Positions 26,887 to 36,601 are shown, counted from the first letter of the stretch. The stretch is DNA of 64,000 nucleotides from Aquimarina acroporae (GCF_023195925.1 NZ_JALPRE010000003.1:186001-250000), one strand, 5' to 3'. Notes: generated by a model from the sequence alone, not told the origin. A program made the numbers and translations.

Positions 26887-29337
26887 ATGACAGCTACAAT
26901 AACAATACCCAGAGAAGTACCTCAAGACAGTGCGTTGAGCTACGAATTCCTTAGAGCAGAAGGGATGCGATTAATTCAAAAAATGGCAGGAGATACCTGG
27001 ACCGATCATAATATGCATGATCCCGGTATTACTATTTTAGAACAAGTATGTTATGCAATTACAGATCTAGCCTATCGCATGGAGTTTGATATTCAAGATT
27101 TGTTAGGAAGTGATAGTAAAAGTAACTATGACAGTTTGTATAGCCCAGCCACTATTTTGACTACTAATCCTGTAACACTTATGGATATTCGCAAGATGGT
27201 TATTGATGTAGAAGGGGTTAAAAATGCATGGGTAGAAAAGATAGCTCCTAAAAATATAAATGAGTCTGGAATTATCATACCCAAAGGGTTGTTTAGGGTC
27301 TTTATAGAAAAAGATGGATTATTTGATATTCCAGGTAGTAAGATTGTCACCTCGGTTCGAGAGAAATTATATGCATGTCGTTCGATCTGCGAAGATTTTG
27401 ATGAAATAAAATTATTGGATACTCAAGGAGTACGTTTGCTTGGGACTATTGAAATATCAGATACGGTTGATGATGTCAATGAGCTAGTAGCGAGTATGTT
27501 ACATCGTGTGGGAACTCATTTCTCTCCACGTATTCCTTTCTATACTTTGCAGCAACAATTGGAAAAGGGAAAAACTACAGATGAAATTTTTGATGGCCCT
27601 AGATTACATCATGGTTTTATAGAAGATAAAGATGTAGCACTGGCCTATCGAAAAGAGGAAATACAAACTTCTGATGTGATTAAAGAAATAATGGATCAAC
27701 CAGGAATATTGGTTATCGATAAGCTTGCTCTTGCCACAGGAACCAATACTGTAAAGAATTGGTTGTTACCATTAGACCCTTCTAAAACACCTATTTTAGA
27801 TATAGATGGAACATTATCTCAGTTATCATTTACATCCAAAGGGCTTACAGTACGTATTGACATAGATCGAATTAAAAATATTTACAATCAAAAACGAACA
27901 GAAGAAGGATCTAGACCTTTATCACTTCAGGAAAAGGATATTATTTTACCTGAAACTCAAACCGCAAAATTAGAACAATATTACCCTATTCAGAACCAGC
28001 TCCCAATGAATTATGGTATTGGAGAAATAGGGTTGCCTGATAGTGCTTCTGCTACAAGAAAAGCACGCGCAAAACAGTTAAGTGGGTATTTATTGTTTTT
28101 TGAACAAGTAGTTGCCAATTACTTTTCGCAGTTAGCAAATTTTAAAAAAATCATGAGTTTTGATAGTGAAGATACTTGTACATATTTTAATCAGAACTTA
28201 TTGAATTGTGTTCCGGGAATGACCGAATTGGTGGGTAGCACTGAAAGTTATGAATCCTATATTCAAGAGATGACAGCTGATACCTCTACGAGATTATTAC
28301 GAAAAAATAAGTTTCTCAACCATTTATTGGCTCGATTTGCAGAGAAGTTTACCTCTTACGGGATGGTGTTAAAAGATAGTATCGATAATGAAGATACTTC
28401 TGATAAAAAGTTGATTGTTGACAAAGCTCGATTTTTAAAGGAGTATCCTGCGGTTAGCGGTTGTAAGGCGAAAGCGTATGATATCAGAAGTGATGTTTGG
28501 AATACTAAGAATATATCAGGACTAGAAAAAAGAATAGCCTTAAAGATAGGGATTGAGGATTATGGTCGAAGAAACCTGGGGAAGGGGGAAACGCCAGGAT
28601 TACATATGATAGAACATATTTTACTTAGACCCAGAAAATCCTATCCCTATCCTTTTGTCGCTAGTTATCGTTCTGCCTCTATTACAAAATTTGAAATAGC
28701 CATTACCGAAGAGTTTACGAGATGTATCATTGGAGATCACGATTTACTACCGGGTGAAGAAGTTGAAATTACGAACAATACTGAATATAAAGGTATCTAT
28801 ATCGTTCTTGCGGTTGGAGATGACTTTTTTGAGATTAAGGCTCCGTTTCAAGAATCTGAATCTGGAGGAGCTTGGAAACGTACTCATGACATAAGGTATT
28901 ACTTGAGATCAAGATCTATTGAGAATTTTACGGCATCAACAAATGCTAACCACACTTTTTGTCATATAGGAGCACATTCCCTGCAAGTTGGTGATACGGT
29001 TGAGATTACACAAACAACCAGTTATAAAGGAATACATAAAATTGTTTCTGTTTTCAATACTGGTTTTGAAATTTCGATACCTTTTAATGAAGAAGAGAAA
29101 CCTGGTAGATGGATGCCTACTGATACTAAAGATCCTTATTCTTTACAGTTAACTTTTGTGCTTCCGACGTGGGTAGAACAATATCGGGATAGTGATTTCA
29201 AAAAATTCATCGCATTAACGATCCGAGAAGAAACGCCTGTACATATCAGAACAAATATCCAGTGGTTAGATCAGGAACAGATGAAAGAATTTGATCATGC
29301 ATATCGACGATTTCTTGCCCAAATTAGCAATGGATAA
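26887..29337 (+). CDS. eCIS baseplate wedge protein (Afp12/Pvc12-like)
   Basis: 816 residues. The N-terminus (LSYEFLRAEGMRLIQKMAGDTWTDHNMHDPGITILEQVCYAITDLAYR) is the hallmark of Afp12-type proteins (MHDPGIT...E...Y). Central helices carry the SGYLLFFEQVVANYFSQLANFKKI motif and C-terminal LHMIEHILLRPR. Near the end there are two tandem beta-rich repeats (HDLLPGEEVEIT...YKGIYIV at 618 and HSLQVGDTVEIT...YKGIHKI at 697), then LQLTFVLPTWVEQYRDSDFKKF. It pairs with Afp11 in the wedge. Starts 67 bases after fibre 2 and ends 11 bases before the tape measure gene. Confidence 0.93.
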   Translation: MTATITIPREVPQDSALSYEFLRAEGMRLIQKMAGDTWTDHNMHDPGITILEQVCYAITDLAYRMEFDIQDLLGSDSKSNYDSLYSPATILTTNPVTLMDIRKMVIDVEGVKNAWVEKIAPKNINESGIIIPKGLFRVFIEKDGLFDIPGSKIVTSVREKLYACRSICEDFDEIKLLDTQGVRLLGTIEISDTVDDVNELVASMLHRVGTHFSPRIPFYTLQQQLEKGKTTDEIFDGPRLHHGFIEDKDVALAYRKEEIQTSDVIKEIMDQPGILVIDKLALATGTNTVKNWLLPLDPSKTPILDIDGTLSQLSFTSKGLTVRIDIDRIKNIYNQKRTEEGSRPLSLQEKDIILPETQTAKLEQYYPIQNQLPMNYGIGEIGLPDSASATRKARAKQLSGYLLFFEQVVANYFSQLANFKKIMSFDSEDTCTYFNQNLLNCVPGMTELVGSTESYESYIQEMTADTSTRLLRKNKFLNHLLARFAEKFTSYGMVLKDSIDNEDTSDKKLIVDKARFLKEYPAVSGCKAKAYDIRSDVWNTKNISGLEKRIALKIGIEDYGRRNLGKGETPGLHMIEHILLRPRKSYPYPFVASYRSASITKFEIAITEEFTRCIIGDHDLLPGEEVEITNNTEYKGIYIVLAVGDDFFEIKAPFQESESGGAWKRTHDIRYYLRSRSIENFTASTNANHTFCHIGAHSLQVGDTVEITQTTSYKGIHKIVSVFNTGFEISIPFNEEEKPGRWMPTDTKDPYSLQLTFVLPTWVEQYRDSDFKKFIALTIREETPVHIRTNIQWLDQEQMKEFDHAYRRFLAQISNG

Positions 29338-29348
29338 ACAAAGGTTCT

Positions 29349-30950
29349 ATGACTCTGCAAAAACACATTATCAATAAGCAAATTTTAGAAATTAAACTAC
29401 CTAAAACTGCAGATACGTTTAAGGTACAGCAAGAATTGAGCTCGATATGTCGAAATCAATTAACTGCTGTGATGGATCGTATATTTAGCCAAGTAAATCC
29501 ATCAGGGTTACCGCTACAAATCGATCAGCTAACACTCGATTTAGGAAGTGTGTCCTTAGAAAATTTTGAAGCTGTTTTCACTGAAAAAATACAAGAGAAA
29601 CTTATTGAATACCAACAGGTCGAAGAAGTTTTAGAAATACAAAAAAATAGTGAGACTTATGAAGAGACACCGTTAAGAGCAATAGTTCATTATCTAAAAA
29701 CAGGAGTATTACCTTGGTGGACAAAACAAGGGAACAAAACTGATTTTCAGCAACAGTTAGAACAATTAATACAAAAACCTAATGGAACTTTTATAAAGTT
29801 ACTAAAAGATTTACAATGGAATGTTAAGCATCTTGAACGCTTCGTAAATGCAAGTACAGAGCATCAATTACTGAGTTCTTTTGAATTGATCACCGAGCTT
29901 TCGTTAAAGCAGATTCTAAACGTCAAACAAAGTATTCGGTATAAGATTCAAAAAAAATATGCCAAAGAAGATAGGAAGATTCAAAGTAGTTTTTGGAAAA
30001 CCGTTTTTCTAAAATATCATAAAGCTAGTACCGATGCTGTATTCGAACTGGAGTGTACAAACGAAATACTTTTGGATTTAGGAATTGATGTTAAAGGAGA
30101 TATGGTAATAGTAAATAGTCAGTACCTTCATAATATCAAAAGTTTGGTAGCTTCTTGTAAAAATTTATTTCATAACAATGCTATTTGGAAAACATTTTTT
30201 AAGGAATTATCAGTTGTAATCACCCATCCTTTTTTTAATGAGTTATCGGCAGAAAATTTAAAGCAAATTACACAATTACTGACCGACCTAAATAGCGCTT
30301 CAAAAGAATCAATACAAGAAATAGATGTCAATAATATATTGAATCCTTTAGCAATTAGTTTAGGGGGATTGCGACAAGAATTAAAACGCATAGGATTGAA
30401 GCCTAAATCTATGGTGATAGAACAATTTTCTTCACCTTTCGAAGATACAGATTTTATATCTATACAAAATGCCGGATTGGTATTGTTCTGGCCATTTTTA
30501 GAACGCTTTTTTGAAAATTTAGGAGTGATGAAAGATAAGAATTTTGTTGATGAAACCGCTATTATTAGGGCAATTTGTGCTTTACAGTATCTATGTGACA
30601 CAGATGATAAAGAGTTGTTTGAAGGGGGATTACCTCTGAATAAACTATTATGTGGTTTTGATATTGATGCGGTAGTATCTCCCGATGAATTATCAGAAGA
30701 TGAAAAGGAAATTGCTGAAGGATTATTAACCGCTGTAATTGGGAGAGGCCCAAAATGGAAAAACTTGTCTCCAAATGGATTTAGAGCTTCTTATTTATGT
30801 CGTCAAGGATCATTACGAACCCGAGATGGTCATTGGTTGTTGCAGGTACAAAGAGAAACACATGATATTACTTTAGAAAAACTACCCTGGGGATTTCATA
30901 CCGTAAAATTACCATGGATGAAAGATATTCTTATGGTAGAGTGGTTGTAA
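29349..30950 (+). CDS. eCIS tape measure protein (CIS_TMP family)
   Basis: 533 residues. Begins MTLQKHIINKQILEIKLPKTADTFKVQQELSSICRNQL, followed by LQIDQLTLDLGSVSLENFE, the typical start of the contractile injection system tape measure family in Bacteroidota. The middle is helical with ETPLRAIVHYLKTGVLPWW, and the C-terminus holds NAGLVLFWPFLERFFENLGVM, AICALQYLCDTDDKE and WKNLSPNGFRASYLCRQGSL. By family the protein sets tube length and fills or plugs the lumen. It lies between the Afp12-like gene (11 bases) and the ATPase (25 bases). Confidence 0.9.
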   Translation: MTLQKHIINKQILEIKLPKTADTFKVQQELSSICRNQLTAVMDRIFSQVNPSGLPLQIDQLTLDLGSVSLENFEAVFTEKIQEKLIEYQQVEEVLEIQKNSETYEETPLRAIVHYLKTGVLPWWTKQGNKTDFQQQLEQLIQKPNGTFIKLLKDLQWNVKHLERFVNASTEHQLLSSFELITELSLKQILNVKQSIRYKIQKKYAKEDRKIQSSFWKTVFLKYHKASTDAVFELECTNEILLDLGIDVKGDMVIVNSQYLHNIKSLVASCKNLFHNNAIWKTFFKELSVVITHPFFNELSAENLKQITQLLTDLNSASKESIQEIDVNNILNPLAISLGGLRQELKRIGLKPKSMVIEQFSSPFEDTDFISIQNAGLVLFWPFLERFFENLGVMKDKNFVDETAIIRAICALQYLCDTDDKELFEGGLPLNKLLCGFDIDAVVSPDELSEDEKEIAEGLLTAVIGRGPKWKNLSPNGFRASYLCRQGSLRTRDGHWLLQVQRETHDITLEKLPWGFHTVKLPWMKDILMVEWL

Positions 30951-30975
30951 ATGGAAATAAGACAAAAAAAGCACT

Positions 30976-32379
30976 ATGGAAAAACAATCAGAGATCATAG
31001 AAGATAACCATATCAAACGATATGGCGCGAATACCACCAGCACTGCCAATGCTACAGTTTTACAGGAAGAACTTGCTTGGCTAAGTACTGTACTGCAAAC
31101 CCGTTTAGAACTACATTTTCAACAAGAAACTTTATATGATTCAATCGATGAATTAGTACCACCAATCGTAGTGGGTAAAGAAGGTAGCTATGCTAACTTT
31201 ATCAATAAACACAAACTCAACTTTGAAGAACGACTGTTACTAATTCTGGCTCTGGTTCCTCATATCAAACCTGAAGTTTTGGATATATTATTGACCAAAA
31301 ACAAAGACTACGATCGAAGGTTTAGCGAATTTGGAGGATTGATATTAGAAGGGCATTTAGGATTAGTTCCTACTGCAGAGACAGCCATGTTTTTATTAGC
31401 TGGCGATGATCTTCAAAAGCGATTACTATACCAGGCCTTAGTTTCTCAAGATTTTATTGCCATTCGACACGGAATGATTAATATGCCCCAATCTAAGGGA
31501 AATGCCCCTTTGCTAAGTGGTATATGGATGATCGCCAATGAATATGTAGCTTCCATGGTAACAGGTATACCTTATCAAGCAATATACAGCCCTGATTTTC
31601 CTGCACAACGGTTACATACCAGGTTATCTTGGCAGGATCTTATCGTCTCTAGATCTACTGCACGAAGCCTGCAGGAAATCAGGGATTGGTTGATGCATGG
31701 GCAAACGGTTTTAGAAACTCTAGAACTAAGGAAACGATTAAAACCTGGGTATAAAAGCTTGTTTTATGGTCCTCCAGGTACAGGTAAAAGTATGGCTGCT
31801 GCTTTATTGGGTAAAAGTACCGGTATGCAGGTATATAAAATAGATCTCAGTATGACGGTCTCTAAGTATATTGGCGAAACCGAAAAAAACCTGGCTAAGG
31901 TATTTGATCAGGCACAGCAACATAATTGGATCTTGTTCTTCGATGAAGCCGATTCTTTATTTGGACAACGTACCCAAGTAAGCAGTGCTAATGATAGATA
32001 CGGAAATCAGGAAATAGGGTATTTACTGCAGCGAATCGAGGATTTTCCAGGAGTAGTTCTCTTAGCCTCAAATCTAAAAGATAATATAGATGAAGCCTTT
32101 ACTCGAAGGTTCCAATCTATGATCGAATTTAAAATGCCTGGAGTAGAAGAACGATATCACTTATGGCAGCAATCTTTTGCAAAAAAACTACCCCTAGATG
32201 ATAAAACAGACTTATGGAAGATAGCAGAAAATTATAATATTTCTGGTGGATTGATGATGAATGTAATCCGTAAATGCACATTGCAAGCAGTAACCAATGA
32301 AAAAACAAAGATTTCCCAACAAAACCTTGAAACTGCCATAAGACAGGAGTTACAAAAGGAAGGGGTTATTTTGAGTTAA
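30976..32379 (+). CDS. eCIS AAA+ ATPase (Afp15/Pvc15-like)
   Basis: 467 residues. Walker A GPPGTGKS at 265-272, Walker B ILFFDEADSLFG at 319-330 (Asp323, Glu324), sensor 1 LLASNLKDN, and arginine finger region DEAFTRRFQSMIEF. The first 230 residues are a helical domain specific to Afp15-type proteins. Afp15 is needed for particle maturation or cargo loading but is not part of the finished particle. Its presence separates this locus from type VI secretion and supports the eCIS call. It is the last structural gene; 172 bases separate it from the first cargo gene. Confidence 0.95.
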   Translation: MEKQSEIIEDNHIKRYGANTTSTANATVLQEELAWLSTVLQTRLELHFQQETLYDSIDELVPPIVVGKEGSYANFINKHKLNFEERLLLILALVPHIKPEVLDILLTKNKDYDRRFSEFGGLILEGHLGLVPTAETAMFLLAGDDLQKRLLYQALVSQDFIAIRHGMINMPQSKGNAPLLSGIWMIANEYVASMVTGIPYQAIYSPDFPAQRLHTRLSWQDLIVSRSTARSLQEIRDWLMHGQTVLETLELRKRLKPGYKSLFYGPPGTGKSMAAALLGKSTGMQVYKIDLSMTVSKYIGETEKNLAKVFDQAQQHNWILFFDEADSLFGQRTQVSSANDRYGNQEIGYLLQRIEDFPGVVLLASNLKDNIDEAFTRRFQSMIEFKMPGVEERYHLWQQSFAKKLPLDDKTDLWKIAENYNISGGLMMNVIRKCTLQAVTNEKTKISQQNLETAIRQELQKEGVILS

Positions 32380-32426
32380 TATAATCGTCAATTTGATTGT
32401 TTCGACGAAGGAATAACATACCAAAA

Positions 32427-32434
32427 TAGGTTTG
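32427..32434 (+). promoter_or_regulatory. Candidate promoter -7 box for the cargo genes
   Basis: TAGGTTTG fits the Bacteroidota -7 consensus TAnnTTTG exactly. A TTTC element 23 bases upstream (32400-32403) could serve as a weak -33 box. It lies in the 172-base gap before the first DUF4157 gene and would allow cargo to be transcribed apart from the particle genes. Confidence 0.4.
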
Positions 32435-32551
32435 TATCGTATGTATTAAAGAGACTTAAAAGTATAAAACAGACCATAAAAAGAATTTTGATACACCTAA
32501 GTATGATGAATTTGGGAGTTCTAGTGATCTCTAAAACAATATTGTGAGCAT

Positions 32552-34324
32552 ATGAAAACACAAACAGATAAAACTCAACAGCAACAGCACTCGGTTACCC
32601 CAAGAGTTGCTAGTGAATCTAGTAACAGAGGTACGGCACAACTTATGGACAACCGTACCTCTACTACCGATCGACAAACGTTACAAGAAAAGATGCGTAC
32701 TAGCACAACAAGTAAGGTGCGTCCGATCCAGCGAAAAAAGAACAATACAGGTTTACCCGATACACTCAAATCTGGTATCGAAAACCTCTCTGGTTATAAC
32801 ATGGATGATGTAAAGGTACATTACAATTCTAGTAAACCAGCACAACTACAGGCGCACGCTTATGCACAAGGGACAGACATCCATCTTGCGCCTGGACAAG
32901 AAAAACACTTACCACATGAAGCGTGGCATGTGGTGCAGCAAAAACAAGGACGCGTAAAACCTACAATGCAGTTAAAAAGTAAGGTTAACATTAATGATGA
33001 TGTAAGATTAGAGAAAGAGGCAGATGTGATGGGTGACCAAGCCAAAAACCTTAATTACCAGTTAAATGAATCAAGAATGTCAAGCGAGAACAAAGGTGAC
33101 AAAGAAAATAACGGGTTAAACCATTCTATAACAACAACATCTCATGGATCAATAGTACAACGGGTGCTTGCTCAACCAGATATTAATCCAAATTTTCGGA
33201 ATGAATTCTTTAATATGCTGACGAACTCTTTGGATCTGCAAAACCCCCAACATTTACAAATAACAATGGATGCATTGTTATTAGATACAAATGACCTTGA
33301 TCGAATGTATAGAGCAGCATTGAGGTATATTGACCAGACCGTAATCGGTAGTTCTATTTTAGATAAAATCCGACTATGGTCCAATAGAGTTACTATAAAA
33401 ATAGGATATAACTTAGCAACTGAAGCACTGATCCCTGATGCAGCCGCTCGTGTAATTAGTACTGATGTTGAAATACCTTGGAACCCGCTTATGACATTTG
33501 CCGTCTGGAATGAAGATTACATTCTTCAAGGTGCACCTCCCACATTGGGTGCTACAGTAGGTACGATGTCTCCTGCAGCAGTGCTCTTACACGAATTTGG
33601 ACATGTATGTCAGCACATAGATGATACACAAGGTTTCGATAACATTACAAGTGGAGCAAACACCAATATAAGTTTGTATGCCACATCTAATTTTGAATTT
33701 CAAGGAGGGCAGAACTTTAGAAACTTGTTGGAACATCATAATGTGGCGAACCACGAACACCCTTTTGCAGCTGAAAAAAACGAACCAGTTCGGAATATGT
33801 ATGATAATGTGTTTATCGCTGGAGATATAACCCCTCCAAGAGCAGGCTCGCCAATTCCTCAAGTCCTTATGCCTTTGGTAAACCAGGCTGTAGCAAACAG
33901 GTGGCAATATATTGCAAATAATGGATGGGTAAATGGAGTAACCCAGCATACAAACAATCAACAAGCGAATAGGCAAGATCGAAACTTAGACAAGAATCTT
34001 TACTTAGATGGGAGAAACGGACTTACGGATACTACAAATAACCTAAATTTAATGTACAAGTCGATCGGCCATTTTTTAGATAATATTGATCAGGAAATAG
34101 CGACTCAAACGCGGTTACAGAATTGGGACAACATTGATTTAACCAGAATAAGTAATATAGTCAATAATTATATTAATCCTATCATTAATCAGTTTCGGGC
34201 AGCGAGAAAAAGAACGATAACCGATAGGATTTTATGGCAAATTACTTTATTAATAATTAATTATGTAGATCCAGGCCCTGTTGGAATTTTAACAAGGTTA
34301 AGAAATACAGTTAATAACTGGTAA
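32552..34324 (+). CDS. DUF4157-led eCIS cargo protein 1, predicted zinc metallopeptidase toxin
   Basis: 590 residues, no signal peptide. Residues 1-63 are polar and disordered. Residues 64-161 are a DUF4157 domain ([43 protein letters not shown]) with its own HEAWH zinc-like motif at 122-126; this domain is a known marker of eCIS cargo. A polar linker to about 205 leads to a C-terminal domain with a second, independent HExxH (LLHEFGHVCQHID, His347-His351) and, 57 residues later, a Glu-rich stretch ending EKNEPVR (408-414), where a third metal ligand is expected. The layout resembles M91/NleD-like effector peptidases, but I cannot confirm the family. Likely delivered into the target cell to cut a host or prey protein. 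Confidence 0.82.
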   Translation: MKTQTDKTQQQQHSVTPRVASESSNRGTAQLMDNRTSTTDRQTLQEKMRTSTTSKVRPIQRKKNNTGLPDTLKSGIENLSGYNMDDVKVHYNSSKPAQLQAHAYAQGTDIHLAPGQEKHLPHEAWHVVQQKQGRVKPTMQLKSKVNINDDVRLEKEADVMGDQAKNLNYQLNESRMSSENKGDKENNGLNHSITTTSHGSIVQRVLAQPDINPNFRNEFFNMLTNSLDLQNPQHLQITMDALLLDTNDLDRMYRAALRYIDQTVIGSSILDKIRLWSNRVTIKIGYNLATEALIPDAAARVISTDVEIPWNPLMTFAVWNEDYILQGAPPTLGATVGTMSPAAVLLHEFGHVCQHIDDTQGFDNITSGANTNISLYATSNFEFQGGQNFRNLLEHHNVANHEHPFAAEKNEPVRNMYDNVFIAGDITPPRAGSPIPQVLMPLVNQAVANRWQYIANNGWVNGVTQHTNNQQANRQDRNLDKNLYLDGRNGLTDTTNNLNLMYKSIGHFLDNIDQEIATQTRLQNWDNIDLTRISNIVNNYINPIINQFRAARKRTITDRILWQITLLIINYVDPGPVGILTRLRNTVNNW

Positions 34325-34421
34325 AACCTTGTAAGTTTACTCTTGTTGTCACTAGCCTATAAATGGTGTCGTCAATAAGAAGCTGAAAAAGTTCAAATTA
34401 GTACTAAATGTATTATACAAA

Positions 34422-35918
34422 ATGAAAGAATCTATAGAAAACACTCAAGAACCACAACGAGAAACGGTACATCGTGTAGAACAAGAGCTTAGTACTGGAG
34501 GAGAATCGAACATAAGAGATAATCGCCCTTCTAGTTCAATACAACGTAAACTACAATTAGGAATTGATGGTTTTACTAATGGCAAAAACCTTATCCAACG
34601 GAAAAACAATACAGGTTTACCAGATAACCTAAAATCAGGTATTGAAAACTTATCTGGGTATAGTATGGATGATGTAAAAGTAAATTATAACTCCAGCAAA
34701 CCGGCACAACTTCGGGCACATGCTTATGCACAAGGTACAGATATTCATTTGGCACCTGGGCAAGAAAAACATCTGCCACATGAAGCTTGGCATGTAGTAC
34801 AACAAAAACAGGGACGTGTAAAACCTACCATGCAGTTTAAAGGCAAAGTAAATATCAATGACGATACTCGGTTGGAAAAAGAAGCAGATATTATGGGTGC
34901 TCGTTCTCTTGATACTTCAGAAGCTAGCCAATCGGTGTCCAAATTAAGTAATAAAAGCATAATTGGGAATTCTTCGACATATCAATTACGATTTGATAGT
35001 ACAAAAGATAGTTACAAATTAGAAGATATTTATGATTTGATCGTAGAAGGTGGATTTGAATTTGATGATTTAGAAGGTAAGATATATAATATACTAGGAT
35101 ATCAAGAAAACTCTATTTATACAAATAAAGAAAGTGATAGAGAATTAGTGAAAGATCTACGTTTAAAACCACAGGGTAAAAGTACCGATATATTAGTAAG
35201 AAGTTATCACAAGGCGAAAAAAAGTGGAGATACAGAAAAAATGGAGGTAGCAAAAGAAACGTTTGAAAGAGTTAAAAATCTAAAATATTATGAAATAGAA
35301 GATGAAGATAAAGAGCGAATTAGTGAATTGTCTTATGAGCAAGGAAATTATTTTCACATTGGTAGACGAAAAAAGAAAAATGAAAAGGTAAATGAAAGAC
35401 TTATTGTAAACATAAATTCGATACAAAAAGCAGGAGAACTCATTAAACATATAGCAGATGGATGGGATGAAAAGGCTAATGATTGGAGGAAGCATGTAGT
35501 ATCTGGTAAGTTCTATGCTACAGAAAGGCTCCAAAAATTCATAAAATACGATAAAGTAGTATTGTATTATGATAAAAGATTTCAAGGACAAATATATAAT
35601 GGGGTTAAGCAATATGTACCAGAAAATGATAGAAACAATAGCCTTTCAGGATTTTATAATAAATTGGAAAGAGGAATTGGTGTTGGTGAAGAATTAGGAG
35701 GAGGGACTTCCTTTACAGGAAACAGGACGGATAGCTTGGTCAAGTTTATTGCAAATCTTGGACTGGAAAAGACAAGAGAAATCTCAAAAGAAGAATTTGT
35801 AAAAAGGGCATTTTATGCAGTTCAAGGGGGTATGGGAGATGATGATTTAAGACAAGGAAATGCAGAGCATACGGCATCAATAATGGAAAGTTTAGATGAT
35901 TTTATAGAAAATACGTGA
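34422..35918 (+). CDS. DUF4157-led eCIS cargo protein 2, C-terminus resembling HopA1 effectors
   Basis: 498 residues, no signal peptide. Residues 62-159 are a DUF4157 domain identical to that of cargo 1 at 90 of 98 positions, with HEAWH at 120-124. From about 190 the protein is unrelated to cargo 1. The C-terminus has the run of motifs I associate with the HopA1 type III effector family: [11 protein letters not shown] at 309-319, [16 protein letters not shown] at 326-341, a variable segment with KFYATERLQ then a strand (DKVVLYYD), and [15 protein letters not shown] at 426-440. The match is by eye, so the family name is tentative. HopA1 proteins act inside eukaryotic cells, which would point to a eukaryotic target. 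Last gene of the block; a terminator follows. Confidence 0.78.
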   Translation: MKESIENTQEPQRETVHRVEQELSTGGESNIRDNRPSSSIQRKLQLGIDGFTNGKNLIQRKNNTGLPDNLKSGIENLSGYSMDDVKVNYNSSKPAQLRAHAYAQGTDIHLAPGQEKHLPHEAWHVVQQKQGRVKPTMQFKGKVNINDDTRLEKEADIMGARSLDTSEASQSVSKLSNKSIIGNSSTYQLRFDSTKDSYKLEDIYDLIVEGGFEFDDLEGKIYNILGYQENSIYTNKESDRELVKDLRLKPQGKSTDILVRSYHKAKKSGDTEKMEVAKETFERVKNLKYYEIEDEDKERISELSYEQGNYFHIGRRKKKNEKVNERLIVNINSIQKAGELIKHIADGWDEKANDWRKHVVSGKFYATERLQKFIKYDKVVLYYDKRFQGQIYNGVKQYVPENDRNNSLSGFYNKLERGIGVGEELGGGTSFTGNRTDSLVKFIANLGLEKTREISKEEFVKRAFYAVQGGMGDDDLRQGNAEHTASIMESLDDFIENT

Positions 35919-35984
35919 GTATATAACTCTAGTTCTCAGATTATTTTGTTCTATAAAGTTGGCAAAATCATAAGCAATAGGAAT

Positions 35985-36013
35985 AAAAGACGTTCTACAG
36001 AACGTCTTTTTAC
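35985..36013. terminator. Terminator between the cargo genes and a convergent gene
   Basis: An 11-bp perfect stem (aaaagacgttc / gaacgtctttt) with a 4-base loop. T-rich 3' arms in both directions let it end both the cargo transcript (+) and the gene at 36038 (-). Confidence 0.75.
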
Positions 36014-36037
36014 TTTATGTAGTACTATATAATACTC

Positions 36038-36601
36038 CTAATTCTGAGATATCATAGTAGTATATGAATCTTTTGCAGTACCTGTAGTAACTGTTATAGA
36101 AGCATCGCCATTATCATTGATTTTTAATATGGCAATATCTGTTAAAAAACGCACCGTAGCGAGGTAGTCTTTGCTTTTTTGACCTGTGTTGAATTCGAGA
36201 TCTTCTGTCCAGTAATTCATAAAAAAGTCAACAATAAGATCCTTATTCCCTTCAAAAACTACTTTGGTGCTGATTCGCTTACCTGTGGGTAATTTTTCAT
36301 AATACAACTTATAAGAAATTTTCCTCTTTGTTAAAAGATCAGAAGATTTACTTTGATGTATCCACTGTAAACAATTGGTTCCGCATGCTTTCGATTCGGC
36401 TTTCCACTTTGTTTTATGTTCAATAAAAGGTTGCACCATTTGTAAAATTCCGTACGAGTAATTTACTTGATCACTAGTCGTATTGGTCAATAACCACTGT
36501 TTGTCATGTGTTGCTGCTGCAATAATATCCTCTTGCGAGTAATTGGTTTGGGCAAAAAGAGTAAGAGGAAATAAAAATAGAAGAAGTAGAAATATTTTCA
36601 T
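36038..36601 (-). CDS. Secreted hypothetical protein
   Basis: 187 residues. Clear signal peptide (MKIFLLLLFLFPLTLFAQ, cleavage after about residue 17). The mature part has a helix-rich start (YSQEDIIAAATHDKQWLL), a pair of cysteines (CGTNCLQW) and a beta-rich second half (RKISYKLYYEKL, ASITVTTGTAK). I do not recognise a family. It points against the eCIS block and shares only its terminator, so there is no reason to tie it to the particle. Confidence 0.8.
   Translation of the reverse strand: MKIFLLLLFLFPLTLFAQTNYSQEDIIAAATHDKQWLLTNTTSDQVNYSYGILQMVQPFIEHKTKWKAESKACGTNCLQWIHQSKSSDLLTKRKISYKLYYEKLPTGKRISTKVVFEGNKDLIVDFFMNYWTEDLEFNTGQKSKDYLATVRFLTDIAILKINDNGDASITVTTGTAKDSYTTMISQN

Noticed and set aside
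33587..33976. 129-codon antisense ORF inside cargo gene 1
   Set aside because: Lies wholly in the coding frame of the cargo protein, with no recognisable motif.
12032..35918. Prophage or type VI secretion system instead of eCIS
   Set aside because: No capsid, terminase or portal genes, no TssB/C pair or membrane complex (TssJLM); DUF4255, Afp15-type ATPase and DUF4157 cargo fit eCIS.
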